The position numbers were made by a program, and so were the translations under genes. A stretch of DNA of 64,000 nucleotides from Hirudo medicinalis (Eukaryota; Annelida; Clitellata; Hirudinida; Hirudinidae). The stretch is taken from the NCBI GenBank assembly GCA_011800805.1, contig MPNW01000048.1:47048-111047 (forward strand), written 5' to 3'. The notes beneath the pieces are model-generated. The model had not been told where the DNA came from and made no database searches. It saw only the letters and a list, made by a program, of their open reading frames with translations. Positions 10,618 through 24,535 of this stretch are shown here, one piece after another. Position 1 is the first letter of the stretch. The number at the start of each line of letters is the position of its first letter.

Positions 10618-13600
10618 TTAGCTCCTAACCTCACTGTCAATTTCTTCTGATATCAATGAATATGAATCATCATCATAATCATCCCTTTCATCTCTTCGAT
10701 AAACATAATCACATTTTGATGAAGATCTTGGACTGCTCTTTGAAAGACTCAGAGAAGATTTTCTTCTTCCAGTAAAGATGCTGAAATAATGTGTTATGAA
10801 ACAAGAATAACCAATTTCAAATGCACAAATAACATTAAAAATTACAAACACACATACACACATACTTACACAATAAGCTAAGTAAAGTCACCAAATGTTC
10901 CTTGAAACCTTATATCATACAATTATGTGACAATAATACATTAGGAAATGGTATTAAAAATATTCTGACGCACTTGTCCACTTGAATTTGCCTCTCTTTT
11001 TTCTTATATTTTCTGTGGAAGCTGGGTTCTCTCTTATGTCTCTTGACCTTTATCATTTTGAGTGGATCAACATATAAATTTTTAGGCTCCTTAAGACCAA
11101 GAATGTTAGATGGCTTGAAAATCTTCTTGGCTTTTGATAAAACAATGTGCTCAGAATGTCTTGCTGAGTAAGTATAGGGAGATTGGCTGGTTTTGCCAGA
11201 CTTAATTCCAAACATCCTCTTTGCTCCTTCATAAATGTCCTGAGTTTTTGCATATTTTCTATGCCTTTCCCACCTGTCAATTACTTCTTTTGACAAGTTA
11301 AAACTGTTTATGTTCAAATTTGGGGATTTCCCAACAAGCTTATTAAATGGCATAAGAGGAGATTGTCCTTCATCTAAAGCTTGACTAACACCTCCTTTTC
11401 CAAACTTATTCAGACTAGAATATTTCTCATGAGAAGTGCTGCTTATATTTCCTTTCCCCCAATAAATATCGTCATCAGAGAACTGATCTACTTCATCATC
11501 AACATTGTCACTTTTATGATTGTGATTTTCTGGGTTTCCATTATGATCTGCAAATTTTGTGTGGTTGTTGTATTTAACATCTTGATTGATTTCCTTAATT
11601 TCACAATCACCATCATTTACAATTTTATCTTTGACAGACTCTTCAGCAGAACTAATTTTGTTGTTCGTTTCACCTTCAGTCAATGTCTCTTTCAGATGCC
11701 CATTTTCAGGATACTGGAAGCTGCTCCTACTCATTTTTGAGTCATTTTGATGTTTAAATTCAGGATCAGATGAAAAGTCAAATGCTAGGGGACAGTCTGA
11801 GTCGTGTTCTGTTAAACTAAAACATCTTCTATATATGTCGGCCTTGGTGCCATCAAGCTTTCTTGATGCTATCAAGTTTTCCTTCCTTTCAAAAGGAAGT
11901 TTTTCATTATTCTCCATGGTTTCTTTAGACAGAAGATATTCTTCCAATTGTTCTGGACTCATTTCATCATGTTCTAAAAGATCAACACTCTCTGCCTTTA
12001 TATCTCCATCTTTGTTGTTATTGTTGAGAAAACTTGGAAAAAAAATAATTGAATGAAATAAATGACAAATTTTCTAAAGTTATTTTCTAAACATTTTACA
12101 AAAATTTAGATAAAATATTTACATTAATGTTGTTTTTTAAACTTATTTCAAACATCATAAAAAAAAAATTCTGCAATTTCTCATCTAACCAAGTTGAAGA
12201 ATCTCGCACAGCATTATTCTCATTCCTTGTATTTGGTATAGGATCATTCTTAACATGGTCATCCTTAAATATTTGCATTTCAACCTCCATCTTTGAACAT
12301 GGCTGCTTACTGTTGGAAGCCACATCTCTATCACCTTGATCCTCACCATAACAATCTTCATCTTTGTAATGAGAGGGAATAATGAACCTTCCATCAACGT
12401 GGTTGTTACTGCATGTGTCCTTGAAATCATCATCTTCCTCATAGTAACTTTCATTACCAATTCCCTTTATTAGATCTTCCTCAGCATCCTCAAAATTCTT
12501 GCAGTCGTTATTGTGATTTTGAGATGATCCAGTTTCATCATCATCATCATCAACATCATAACTTCCAGCATTTTGATTGCTTGGATGTTCTTTCCTATCA
12601 AAGGTTTTAGATGGATTTGATATCTTTTCAAGTTTTTCCTCAATTGTGACACTTGCACCATCACCTTTACCCTCATCCTTATGGATAAGGTGACTCTCAC
12701 CATCATCGTCGTCGTCGTCATCATCATCATCGTCTTCTTTGTCTTCTTCATCTTTTTTCTCTTCTTCACCATCAGTAATATCTTCATCCTCCTCATCCTC
12801 CTCATCATCATCATTATCAACATCATTGTCACCGTCGTCATCATCGTCATCATCATCATCGCCATCATTTTCTGCATTTTCGTCATTGTCATCACCATCA
12901 TCATCATCGTCATCATCATCACTCGCTTGAACACTACTGTTAGAAGCAGAAGAACTGGAGCTTTTGGCAGTCGACTTTGTTACATCAGATGCAATACTAG
13001 ATTCTTTTGGTACAAGACTTTTGCTGTGTTCCTTCTTAATGCTGCTTTCATCGTCATTATCCTCGTCATCATAATCGTTATCGTCATCAGCTACGTCGTC
13101 ATCTTCTTTATCATCATCGTCCTCGTCCTCGTCCTCATCGTCATCCCCTTCTTTGTCGTCAACGTCGTTATCTTCATCAGTGTTGTCTTCCTTATCACTA
13201 ACACCTGCATCATCGTTATCCTCATCGTCATCATCATCGTCATCATCATCATCTTCATCATCATTTTCGTCGTTGTCTTCATTGTCATCATCACCACTGA
13301 GAATGTTCTGACTTTTTGCAGGATTTCTAATTTTTTCAATAAATTTATCAAAACTGGATAAATTCATTGAATCACTAGAAATGTGGCTTTTGCTGATGAT
13401 ATCAAACACACTTTGGACATATTCCTTAGACTTATTCTTGACAACTTTTTCAGTCTTTTCACTGAGCTCCTTCATTTCCCCTGCCTCAATTAATGCATTT
13501 ACTTCTTTTGATTTGCCAATATTATCAGGACTTTCTCTAGGACTTAGTTCCAAACTTTTGGCTTTTTCATCAGGTTTCCCAGAAATTGAATTCGAGTGTT

Positions 13601-16600
13601 CTGCAGAATCATTGCATTCCTGGCTGACATTATCGATGCCACGTTCATCGTACTCGCTACTCTCATAGTCTTCTGAGTCATTGTCACCAATTTGCAATTT
13701 GCAGTCACTCATACTCTTGAATCTTAGGCCAGCAGCTGGCTGACTCTTAGATTTGATAATCTGTTGTGATTCTCTATATCCTCCATTGGTATTGTAACTT
13801 TTCAACACCTCTGCATCTGAGTTATATTGAGAAAGGATATCCCAATTTTCAATTTCAATAAAACTATGATTATCCCTCTCTGTTTCATCATCTATAAATG
13901 CTCTGTGGTTGTTGTTCTCCTCGTGATGAACAGCTGACTCTAAGCCATGACCTGAAAGTTCTTCAGCCACGATAGTGTTGAGAGCTGAAACAGCTTTAAG
14001 TCTCAACTCTTCACTGTCAAGTTTCTTAAGATTCATAAAGAGCTCAGTAAGGTATTTGGTTCTGCTCTCGTTGGCAGATATAAAACTTGATACTTCTTTA
14101 TAAACCCTCTCCAGTGAATTAGTGATTTTTATCTCAACTCCTGCAGTCATATGATCACCACTGCGAAAGGTATTGTTTGGAAGGCCCCACTCAGCTCTTG
14201 AGGCATAGCCAAGAGCATCACCAGTTTCAGCACCTGGTTTGATGTAATTTGAAGTAGGTCCAGACGAAAACCTGTACATAGCCAGAAATAAAATACAATC
14301 AAATATCGAAAATAATGTCAAGAAAGGCTTTTAATGACATACTGAGTTAAGTCATAGTGTTCATCATTGCAAGAAACAAGTGAGGCATGGTCTCCACTCT
14401 CATACTCTTTTGCTTCCTTGAGAGAAATGTAATGGTTGCTACTGATTGAATATTTTTCATCAATCTTTTGAGGTTCATTTGGAGAGTTAATAGCTCCCTC
14501 ATCTGTGCAAATTAATAGTAACAGTCAGCAACAAACACTCAAACAGAAATTAAATTGAATCAATCCTCAAAACATTAATTGGCATTGAAATTAAAATGTT
14601 TAATTTTGATGTTACAATTGATTAATTATTCATTCTTAAATATTAATTGTTATTTCAAATTACCTTAAAGTGAATGCTACAGAATCAAGATGAATGATTA
14701 GGTAATACCTGCTCCGCAATTGCATTCGCTGCAGTTGTTACTAAAATTGACATTGATGTTGTTGGTCTTCTTCACATTGAGACAGTTCTTCATTGTATGT
14801 TGACCCAAAGAATTCGCCTCAGCAACTTGTGGCCTGACTTTATTGGGGACTTCTTCAGGTGTCAGATGTCCTGCTTGTTCTGGTCTGACACCATCATTGA
14901 AAACAATGTTTACAGTGTTTTGTTTAGCCACAGAGCTCATATCTTGCATATTTTTATTGTTGTCAGATTCCATGTTGCCCTGTAGTGTGGCTGTAGAACA
15001 TTCATCCACACAAATAGGGTTGCTGGTCTGGAAATCTTTTCCAACAGTTGTAAAAGGAAATTCTCTCCTCTCTGGGCAATTTTTTAAATTTTTTCTTGTT
15101 TGATAGTCAGTAGGGTTATTGTCTCCAAGCTTTAGAGAGGCATTGCTTATTTTCATTCTTTCCAGAAACTTTCTTTCATTGCTCAGACTATTACCTTCAA
15201 CACCAACTAAACTCTGCTGAGGATTCCAACTCACAGAGAACTTCTGTGGGAAGGAGTGTTTTGTCTTGCAACCACCATTGATGGCCTTGTTAGTTTCTAA
15301 GCCACTGATGCAAGGATCAAGCAAGGCTTCTGTTGCATTATATTGATATGCATCAATAAGATCACTTTGGCAGATTCGAAATCTGCTGCTTGGAGATGTT
15401 CCTTCAATTTGCTTGCATTTTTTATCGAGGTCAACATTGATCATTTTGAAATTTGAACTACCAGCAATTGGTCCATACTCAGTGCTTCTGTGAATATTTG
15501 CAGTTGCTAGTTTATCCTGAAATATATCCAAAGGCAAAGAAGAATTATGGTCAAAATTTAAGTTAGCATTATTGAGTTTTTTGAGCTTTGTTGAGGATTG
15601 TTGTTCTTTTGAATCAACATGAAAAGAAGAACATGGATCGATGGACAGTTGGCAGCCATTTCCACTAAGAAAGTGATTCTTCAAGGATTTGGGCAAGTTG
15701 CTGTCTTTATTTTTTGAATTAGAATCCCAAAGCTCAGCACAAGTTTGAGCCAAATTAGACAACTTGGATTTGTGGGAGGAACCTCGTAGGGTATTAGGCA
15801 TAAAGTCATAGCACTTAGCCTCTGTTTCATTGAGAGGGCGACCAGAAGGTGATCTATGTTCATTGAAGGAGCCTACATTCTCTGTTATGCCAACAATATT
15901 GTTCATTCTCCAATGATTTTCCCCATTTCCTTTCAGATCCATTATGACGGAATCACACGTGTCGGGGTTACAGGGAGCGTACGACTTGCTCGAATCGCTA
16001 AGATATGGAAACATAGTTTGCTGTCTATTATCTGATTTTTTATCCTTTGTAGAACCTGAAGCTTTGTTGTCTGATTTCCAGTTGGTGGAAAACCTCTCAC
16101 AAGGTGAAAATCTCTTTTTGTCACGTTCCTCTGTGAAGAATCTGTGGCGGAATGAAGCAACATCTTTTCCTGAAACTTCGCTCTGAGTTGAAATGTTATT
16201 GCAACCCATAGAAAATCTATTGGTAGAATTGTTCATGAATGACCTATAAATAGCTGGAATTGAATCCATAGTATTATTTCTCAATTCTTTCACTTCTCCA
16301 CTTGGTTGACAATCTGTGGAGTTGTAAGTTGGAGTGATGAATTTATTACAGTCTGCAATCATTTCATCAACTTTGCACATCACCGGGTGGCCAATGGTAA
16401 ATATATGATGTTTCTCTGACCTGCTATTTAGCTTTTCATCATTTTTCTCCATGTTTGAAGTGGTAAATGTATAACCTTCATCCAAGGCTTGTTTCTTTTT
16501 ATTATTTTCGTCACAAAGCATAGGCCTATGGTCAGAGTTATTGAATATCAGTTTTGGTGATTTTTCACTGGGTACTTTCTCTTCTAAGAAGGGTGTCATT

Positions 16601-19600
16601 GGGGCATTCTTTTCAGCAGTATGATTTGCTTCAACTTTACCCTCCTGTGATTCACTGTGACCTTTGGCAGCTTCTTCTGACTGATTAAAGAGAAAACAGG
16701 AACCATTCCATTTTCCCATCATTGCATCAGATATCAAAAATTTTGAATCATGGCTTTCCTCTGTTTTATTATTTAAGTGTTGAGTTGAAGGATCATCAAA
16801 ATATTGTTGAAGCCTTGTATTGGGCAATTCTGAAAATCTACTGGAATTACCCTCTAGTACATTGGCATTCTGTACTTCAACAGCATCAGATACTTCACTA
16901 TTCCCATTGGTAGGACATTTGTCCACTTGCAGATGAACTCTTTTCGAAGGCACTCTTTGAGGCAACTTCTGTTCCTCAACGTTTTCAAAAGTCTTTGATG
17001 CTGGATTTGCATGAGGAGTTTCTCTTGCCAATTCACAATTTTCTTTTTCATATTTCAGTGTTTTTGACAAAGCCTGTTCTAGATGATCAAATCTCTTTGA
17101 AAGACTCTGGTTTTCCTTCAAAAGCAAAGAAAAATTCTTCATGAGACTATTCGTTACTTCACCATGTGCAGATAATTCTGGATCTGTTTTCTTTTCTTGC
17201 TTCCCATAAAATGCATCTGTGAGTGCCTGTACACTATCTTTCAAAGATGACAGTTGATTTTGAATGAGGTCCAAATACAATTTATCAAAGGAATTAGATT
17301 TGGAGAGGCTTTGCATAGTCTCAGACTGAGCTGAATCAGTTCTAATTGAAGTGTCTCTAGATGGGGTTTTCTCACATTCCTTTTTGCTTTTCTTAAGAGT
17401 TTCTCCTTCACTACTGTGTCCCTCTCTGGACTGGTCATTACTTAATTTGCAGTCACCAAAATCTGCACTTTTGTCACAGTCTTCTAAGGTTTTGTTGTTG
17501 TCCGTAGCACTCAATTCATGACATAAAGAAGAATCAAAGATGGAGATGGATTGACTATCAGGAATAGAAACAGCTTCCTTCTTCCTGGAAGAGCTTTCTC
17601 CTCCAAGACTTTCTAACTCCACTCTTTCGGCTGAATTACAACTCTCCTTCGAATCAGCTCTGATACTCATTTGATCCCTCTGATTAGATTTTGTTGAGGA
17701 ATTTTCTGTGTCAACATTAGTGTTGTCTTTATCACAATTTGTCTTATCTAATTTCAGATCCTCCATGAGTTTTTGTCTTTTCAATCTATCTTGTAGCTGG
17801 TGGAGAAGATGAGTAGCATGATTTGGATACAAATTTGTGTGAATGTAATGATGATGATGTCGACATGGTGTGCCCGTCATCCTACTTTCTCTTTGCAAGA
17901 CCTGTTGCTCTTGCTGAGTCCACTGATTTCCATTCTGTTGTGGTTGATGCGATGGTGGTGGAGGAGGAGGTGGAGAATAATGGCGGATTGTGTCCTCAAC
18001 CTCTTCATTCTGCTGCTGTTGCTGCTGACAATACTGTGAAAATAAGTGATCCTTCACTGAGCAATCCATGATCTGCATCATAGGTGAAACGAAGTTGTTT
18101 GCTTTCATCTGCAGATTATTAAGTTGAAACTGATGATGTTGTTGCTGCTGATGATTAAACAGAAATTGTTGACAATGGTGAGACTCATTGGTTTGAAATG
18201 ACTGATCTTGAGGAGGTTGGCATTTTTGCATCTGGTCAGATTCTAGTTGATTAGTATTTCCTGGAATCCAATTACCACCATTGCAAGCAGATGGATATTG
18301 TTCTAAGAAAGACACCTGTTGTGGATGTTTTGCTTGATCGAGGCAGCACTGATGTATGACATTTCCACTCACAGAAGACAATATTGGAGGAAAATGGTCA
18401 ATAGCAGCTTGATTAGAAAATTGACCTGCACAGTAATTGAAATGGAATGGCTTATTGAAACCATAGAGATTGGCCTGGTCCATTGATGCTCCAGTCTGCT
18501 GCATAAGCTGGTGGCATCTTGGTGCAGGTAAGCCCTCTTCTGGCTGACCAGAGGCATTCTCACAAGGAAATACTTTTTGAAAACATCTGCTAAAAGAAGA
18601 GAAAGAAAATGAACTTCAATATAAATTCAGAATCACTTTAAAAGTTGTATAAGAAAGTTCCATAATGCCTAAATGCATTAGGAATCAAATGAAACACATA
18701 TTCAAATAAGCAAATCAACTGAATCCAAAAGCAATAATGCATCTGATGTATTCTTCTTGCCTGTTATTATGATTAGACATGGACAGAGTGGCAACATCAA
18801 ATCCTGTATATTCATCAGAGTGATTTTCATTCACCATCTCATCATGTAATCCATTATTTCCCTGTACTTTTATGTTCCTTTTACTGTTATTTGTTTCTAC
18901 AGAGTATTTATCTGTTTCATAGTTCCACCATGATGTATGATTGCTGCAAGCAATAATTTAAATACTAAATAAATGTTATTTATCAGAGGAAGCTAAACAA
19001 TTCAATAACAACAATAAGAATAAATCATTCAATTTATAGAGCTGTCAAACATGCAGCCCCAAGATATTTTAAGTGACCTGCCAGTGCTCAAATTTAAAAA
19101 TGTTGTCGAATTATTGCAAATTATTGCAAAAATTATTGCAAATCTTATCAGTGATTCATAAAATTATTGAAACTTGAAACAAAATATAGAATTTCCACTG
19201 TATTTGATATGCTAAAATATTATTTCTGGGCAACAAACTGAGTTGCAAAATGCATGTAAATATTAAGGCTTAACATTATCAAATTAGTCTAGTTTGAATT
19301 CTGTTTGCCAAAACTATTGAGTTTTTTGGTCAAAGCAAGAACTCCAGCATGAGAACTACATCATATTATTAACATAGCAAACAAACTACATAAAAAGTGG
19401 AAGTGTCTCAAGAAGGCATCTTCCAATCAGACAGAAACTCAACACACTGAAGGAGGATGCATTTAGTTCTGGTATTTATGCAAAAAGGCCACATGATGTT
19501 GCGAGCTCAACAGGTTTGTCGATCATACATTGGGACTCAAAATATTGCCTGAAGTAATCATTCTGTTGCTGTCATTAAGATGATGACAAAGGAAGTCTTG

Positions 19601-22600
19601 TCCGATTTGTTTGGCACCAGATGCGAGAATTCTAGCCAAGAAAATTCAAAGAATTATAACAGTTGGATCCGGCTTTTCTTGGTAATGTGTCAATGATTTT
19701 CACATTGTTGCCCCAGGAGTGTATCACAGATGGCAAACATAACATGCAGCATACAAATTTATCAGTGTCTGTTGCAGAAATAAGTTGTGCCTAAATTATG
19801 TGCACTAAGCAAGGTTATGCTTAAATGCTTTTGAGCACATTTCATTTTATCCTTTTTTTAAATTCCAGGGATGTTGTGCCACCAGCAAACGATGTTTGAT
19901 TGCATTAAACTCTTGTGTGAAATTCTGTACAAGTGAAAGAATAAATCTCGGGGTTGTGGGCAATTTACAAACTTTAATTTTCATTGGCATCCTAATATAT
20001 GAATATAATTTGTTTCTATTTTGCCAAATGCAGATGTTGTGACTAAAATATATACTTCAAGTAGTTGCCATTTTTGTCATAGTTCCTTCCATCTTCTTCT
20101 CTGGAAGTGATTTGATCTCTTGCACTGTAGAATTATTGATCATATAAATAGTCAATCCTGAGATATTATGTTAATTAACATGTTAAGGTAGCAATTTCAA
20201 TAATATAAACAAAACAAAGTACCAGATATTTAGAATAATTAATATATATGGTATATATTGTATATCAGATGTGAACATATTTTCATAATTTTGTTTGTGG
20301 ACAACTTAAGCAATGACCTTTGTCAACTGATCAACTCCACACAAGAAAATAAATTAGACTAATATAAAAAAATGTTTGCAATTTAAGTTCAAGAAATGAA
20401 ACCTATAAAATCCTGGATTGTTTTTGCATCCCTTGGATCTCAAGGTTTCAATAGCCATATCATCTCTGGATCTTGAATGGTCAATTTTTACAAAGTCTTC
20501 CTTGCCCTGTAAAATAAGACCAAATGTCTTATTGTCGGATAATTATTTGGCATAGCATAATGAATCATTTTATTTTTGAAGCTCTTTTGATAAATCAATA
20601 TTGCTTGAATTTAATGTCAATTGAGATTCTATTTGCATCACAGTCAACACTGGATTTACCCAGGTGGAGGCCCTGGTGCAGTATGGTGATGGAGGGCCAC
20701 TCCACCGGTCCTTTTTGGCAGCCAGTCATCATGGCTGATTGGCAATTGTCCTAGAGTTACAGAACAAGAGCAGAGACTAATAAATACAGAAATGAGTTCA
20801 GAGAACATTTCTGAATGTGGAGATAGCTCTCTGCGTGTATCTAATGCCCATGGTCAGCAATTGTAGTGTGGGGCGCTCATTTTAAAAGATGAAACTCATA
20901 AAGAATAATGATGTTCAATGTTCAGTTATCTCAACTAGATCTGCTGAGTAGAGTTGAGATCAACCTTGAAGACCTGATAACCGAATTTGTTAAGATGAAA
21001 GCATGGATAGTTTCACTACTTTAAAGTAGTTTCAGTAGTTTAACACTATACATTCAATGCAGGAGAAGACATTTACTTAGTTGTAGGTAGGGTCAAAGTT
21101 ATCGCAATGATAATGCTATATACAAAATGTAGCACTGTCAGATCATGCATGTGACATTTGTGCTTGCAACAGATCTACATTAATCACTCTGAAATGGACA
21201 ACATTTTTTTCTTTGGTTGATGGATGCCTCTAATTGATGGAGGCCCTATGCAGTGGCACACCCCAACCATGCCTAAATCCGGGCTTGATTGCAGTCATGT
21301 CAGTACAACTTATTTCTCATAACACTTGCCATTGCAGAAATCATACATAAATGCATAAATATCAGATCTATCAAAAACTTTTAAAGGAAGCCACAAACAT
21401 TTCTTTTAGAAATGATCTTTTTGTAGCATCTCTTGCATCTTGGATGAGCCTGGGAACTTTTAATGTCATCGTCGACGTCGTCATCATCATCAACATCATT
21501 ATCATCTTCCTTGTCAATATTTTCCTGCATAATTCTTTTTTCTTCATTAGCCTTTTCATTGATGACACAAATGCTTTCATTGTAGCTACTATCACTGTCA
21601 GTTTCTTCATCACCTGATAGTTCCATAAAAAAACTAATCAAAAAATTAAGAGGCATTAATGTCACCAAACGAAATTACAGGGGATATTAATTTCTATAAT
21701 CCACCTTAAAAAATCTCACTTTCAATATCAAGATTAAAATTACATGAAAAGGGTAATACCTGAGGAAATGGTTCTGTTATTTTCATCCTCAACCTCATCA
21801 GCCTCTCCAGTAAAATCTTCATACTCGACCCATTCATCCTCATCATCAAATTCACTAAATACTGACTTCTTTGAGAACTTTTCACCATTATCAAATTGAG
21901 CAAAGATTTGAGCTCTTGCTGCATCCTCTTGGTTATTAGTTTCCCGTTTTTGGTTTAGACTATCTCCATCCAATCCATAAAGTACAGTCGGTCTCTTTGG
22001 AATCTCAGAAATGGACAAGATCTCTGATTCTCTGTCCAAGTCCATCTGCTCCATGTTCCTGCTACTTTGAGTACATTGCTGGAAAAACTTGAAACTCCCA
22101 TAATCTGATTTTACTTTTGGTCTCATTTTGAAGGTTTGAGAATGAATTGTTTCACCAAAGTTTGGTAGCTTTTTATAAGTATCATCATCACCATCATGAG
22201 CATTTTCTTTGAGTCCTGCATAATAATCTTTGTATAATCCACATAAGCCAATATCATCTTTCTTAAATAAATCTTGATTAAAGTTTTCTTGATTGAATTT
22301 CTTGTTGTTAGCATAGTTTAAATCAGATACTCTTCTCAGCTTATGTTTCCTTTGGAAAGATTTTACTCTACAATTATCAAAGCTTATTGTCAACTGTTCA
22401 GAAGAGCCTTGGTATGGCCATGACACATCACCACAGCTCTCCTTTTGAAGTTCTTTCTGGGTTATAAAACAGTCTCTAACCTGAAATAATCATCAGATTT
22501 TTAGCATGTGCACTATTAATGGATCATTTTAGAAATTCAATTCATTTAATGATGCAAAGAACTTTAATAACATATATCAAACCAACTATTACTGACACAA

Positions 22601-23236
22601 TAAAATCAATTGCTAATAATACATCATGCTCACCCCATCTTTTCTAGTGTCAGGGCCAGCTAAAGTCTTCAATGCAAACAAATCTTTTTTCAAACAAATA
22701 TCCGGCTCATTTTCTGAATCAAAACTACTTTCTTCACATTGATGTGAAGTGGAAATTTTATTAATATTGCCCCTTCTTTTTAAATGATAGTTTTCTGAGG
22801 AGATGTCAAATGAGCTGCTCTTCTTTTTTGCAAAATTTGTCTTTTTTCCATATTTCCTGCTTGAACCATTTGCTACAATGGTGGAGTCAGACCCTACAGT
22901 GGATGCCCTGCTCAGAACTTTGGAATGACTGATTTTAGAAATGGACTCAACATTTACAAATGACTTATTTTTCGCTTTGTGTCGAAAATACTTTGTCGCG
23001 GCTGGACAAGGTGCAACAACTCCACTAAAACCTGGGCAAACCATTGATCCAGAACTAGCCATGGGGCTAATTATTAATTTCCTGTTATCGTTCAAAACTT
23101 TGTCGTCGTTTGAAGACAATGAAGTTTTCGATCCGTGCACATCATTTTTGTTCGCATTAAAATGCGAACGCGATTCGTCTAAGTCGTAAAATGTCGGCAA
23201 TCGATTGGAGACTTTACCAGAGATACCAAACGCCAT
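10618..23236 (-). CDS. PCM1: Giant PCM1-like centriolar satellite protein, 10 exons, about 3,056 aa
   Basis: PCM1 scaffolds centriolar satellites and helps deliver proteins to centrosomes and cilia. Exons (-): 22634-23236, 21760-22480, 21399-21613, 20403-20506, 18761-18943, 14709-18589, 14343-14502, 12190-14271, 10974-12032, 10618-10780; every phase closes. The diagnostic part is in exon 8, residues about 2010-2065: YKEVSSFISANESR, then LTELFMNLKKLDSEELR, then ALNTIVAEEL, which parallels the human segment YSEVATLISQNESR...LIELFHELQ...ALQDIV. Exon 6 is Gln/His-rich near its start with a poly-Pro run, then long, polar and mostly disordered, with a coiled-coil-like part near LQNQLSSLKDSV/LLLKENQSLSKRFDHLE. 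Residues about 2280-2536 are largely Asp/Glu. The protein is about 1,000 residues longer than human PCM1, and I did not find the second half of the vertebrate C-terminal domain. Intron 5 has a GC donor. Exons 1-5 match nothing I know, so the N-terminal assignment is less sure than exons 6-10. Confidence 0.75.
12530..13300 (-). repeat. Asp/Glu codon-repeat tract inside PCM1-like exon 8
   Basis: About 250 codons dominated by GAT, GAC, GAA and GAG, with runs of up to about a dozen Asp in a row, broken by a Ser-rich patch near 12930-13040. The complementary strand and the shifted frames therefore show long spurious open frames of Met/Thr, Ile/Val and Ser; these are shadows. The tract is length-unstable simple sequence that remains in frame. 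Confidence 0.9.
18944..20402 (-). other. Long intron 4 of the PCM1-like gene
   Basis: A 1.46 kb AT-rich intron between exons 4 and 5. It holds no open frame or repeat structure that I can support. Confidence 0.6.
20644..21290. mobile_element. MITE-like element in intron 3 of the PCM1-like gene
   Basis: The left part reads CACTGGATTTACCCAGGTGG followed by AGGCCCTGG. The reverse complement of the right part reads CCCGGATTTAGGCATGG and, further in, AGGGCCTCC. These similar, inverted ends about 640 bases apart, with no coding content between, suggest a non-autonomous DNA element. Exact ends and target duplication are not fixed. Confidence 0.45.
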
Positions 23237-23866
23237 AAACACACATTAATAAAATGACATTGGCAAAGTAACAACAAAGTAGTAACAATGCTTTGATTTG
23301 GTCTAAACTTTGGAGCCAACTGATAGATTCGACTACCCTTAGTTACCTTTGTTTACAGAGGTTACATCGATTTATTTGTGTTGGTTACAAAAGCAATACT
23401 AATTTTTGGCTTTAAAGAGTATTACATGTAATAATCATTACCTGCCTATATTTTTCTTAATTTTTGCTCTCAAACTAGCCAACGGACCATCGAAGATTTT
23501 TTGCAAAATAATAAACACGGCATCATAATAATACCGGACGAAATTTTCTTAAATTGTCTAGCGGAGTACATAAATACATATGTATAAACTGATTTTCTAA
23601 CTTTATTTGTTCTATTTAAATGTACTAGCATCAAAAACATAATAAAGAAAAATATGATCTTAAGGTGCGGGAAAAGACTTAGAGGAACGTCTTAATAGTC
23701 CATTCTTCCTGGCTCTTGCCAGCAGAGGTGACTTTTATCACTAATAAAAATCTCTCAAATTAGATTTACAAGAACAAGAATGTCATTTCAGCTTTTCCCG
23801 GGTTGGGGAGCAAACACCCTCGCTCAGCCAAATGAGATGACCTTTTTTTTTTGTTTCTCACCAAAA

Positions 23867-24535
23867 GTCACCACCAAAAACGCCGACAAAAATGTCGGGC
23901 CCCTAGGCAAAGCAGCCATGGGCTCCTGTTTTCTACCAATTTGGCAATGGAAAATCAATGATAAGGTCATGATTGTAATATCTTAATATTTTAAAACCTG
24001 ATCGGACCCCTGGGCACTTACCCCATCCTCTCTACGGCCCTGAGTACCCCTGCAAGTGATGTCCGTAAAGACATTATTAGTATACGTATTAGACATGGAA
24101 AACCAAAATCCCCTGAAAATACAAGTATTGGTGACCAGGTCCGCCTAGAGAAGGCAGGGGGAGCAAGTGCCCAGGAGCCCGGCAATTTTTTTAAGGCCCG
24201 TAAAGTTATACAAAGTTTATAATGTATGCCTATGTAATAACATTGCTACCTAATCAACTACAATAATAAAGTCTTACAAAGAAATACTTGATGGTAAAGC
24301 AAAGAAAGTATAAAAAAATTTTTTTTATTATAACCGCATTTTTACATTAATTTAAGGAAAACAATTTTTTAAACTAGTGTTAATATCAACCAAATATGAG
24401 CCTTTATTATTACAATATGTATAACGACTTTTTTTTAACTTTTTCAAAAAAGTAGGGATAGTTTAACAGCCCGCGGTCAGTGTGCCTAGGGGCCCGAAAT
24501 TTCTGTCGGCGGTGCTGTTGGTGACTTGCATGCAA
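23867..24535. repeat. Inverted pair of short GC-rich repeat copies
   Basis: A unit at 23867-24045 contains GTCACCACCAAAAACGCCGA near its start, then CGGGCCCCTAGGCA, and ends near ACTTACCCC...GGCCCTGA. The reverse complement of 24126-24535 begins GTCACCAACAGCACCGCCGA, then CGGGCCCCTAGGCA, and ends with AGTGCCCAGGAG-like sequence. These are two copies of one family in opposite orientation, the second with a longer AT-rich interior. A related copy lies at about 57690-57862. Confidence 0.6.

Noticed and set aside
11381..12056. Plus-strand frames opposite PCM1-like exon 9
   Set aside because: Shadows of the coding exon on the other strand; low-complexity hydrophobic readings.
12470..12934. Met/Thr-rich minus-strand frame of 154 codons
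   Set aside because: Frame-shifted reading of the same acidic repeat.
12681..13361. Plus-strand open frame of 226 codons rich in Ile and Val
   Set aside because: It is the complement of the Asp/Glu codon repeat of the PCM1-like exon 8 and has no independent features.
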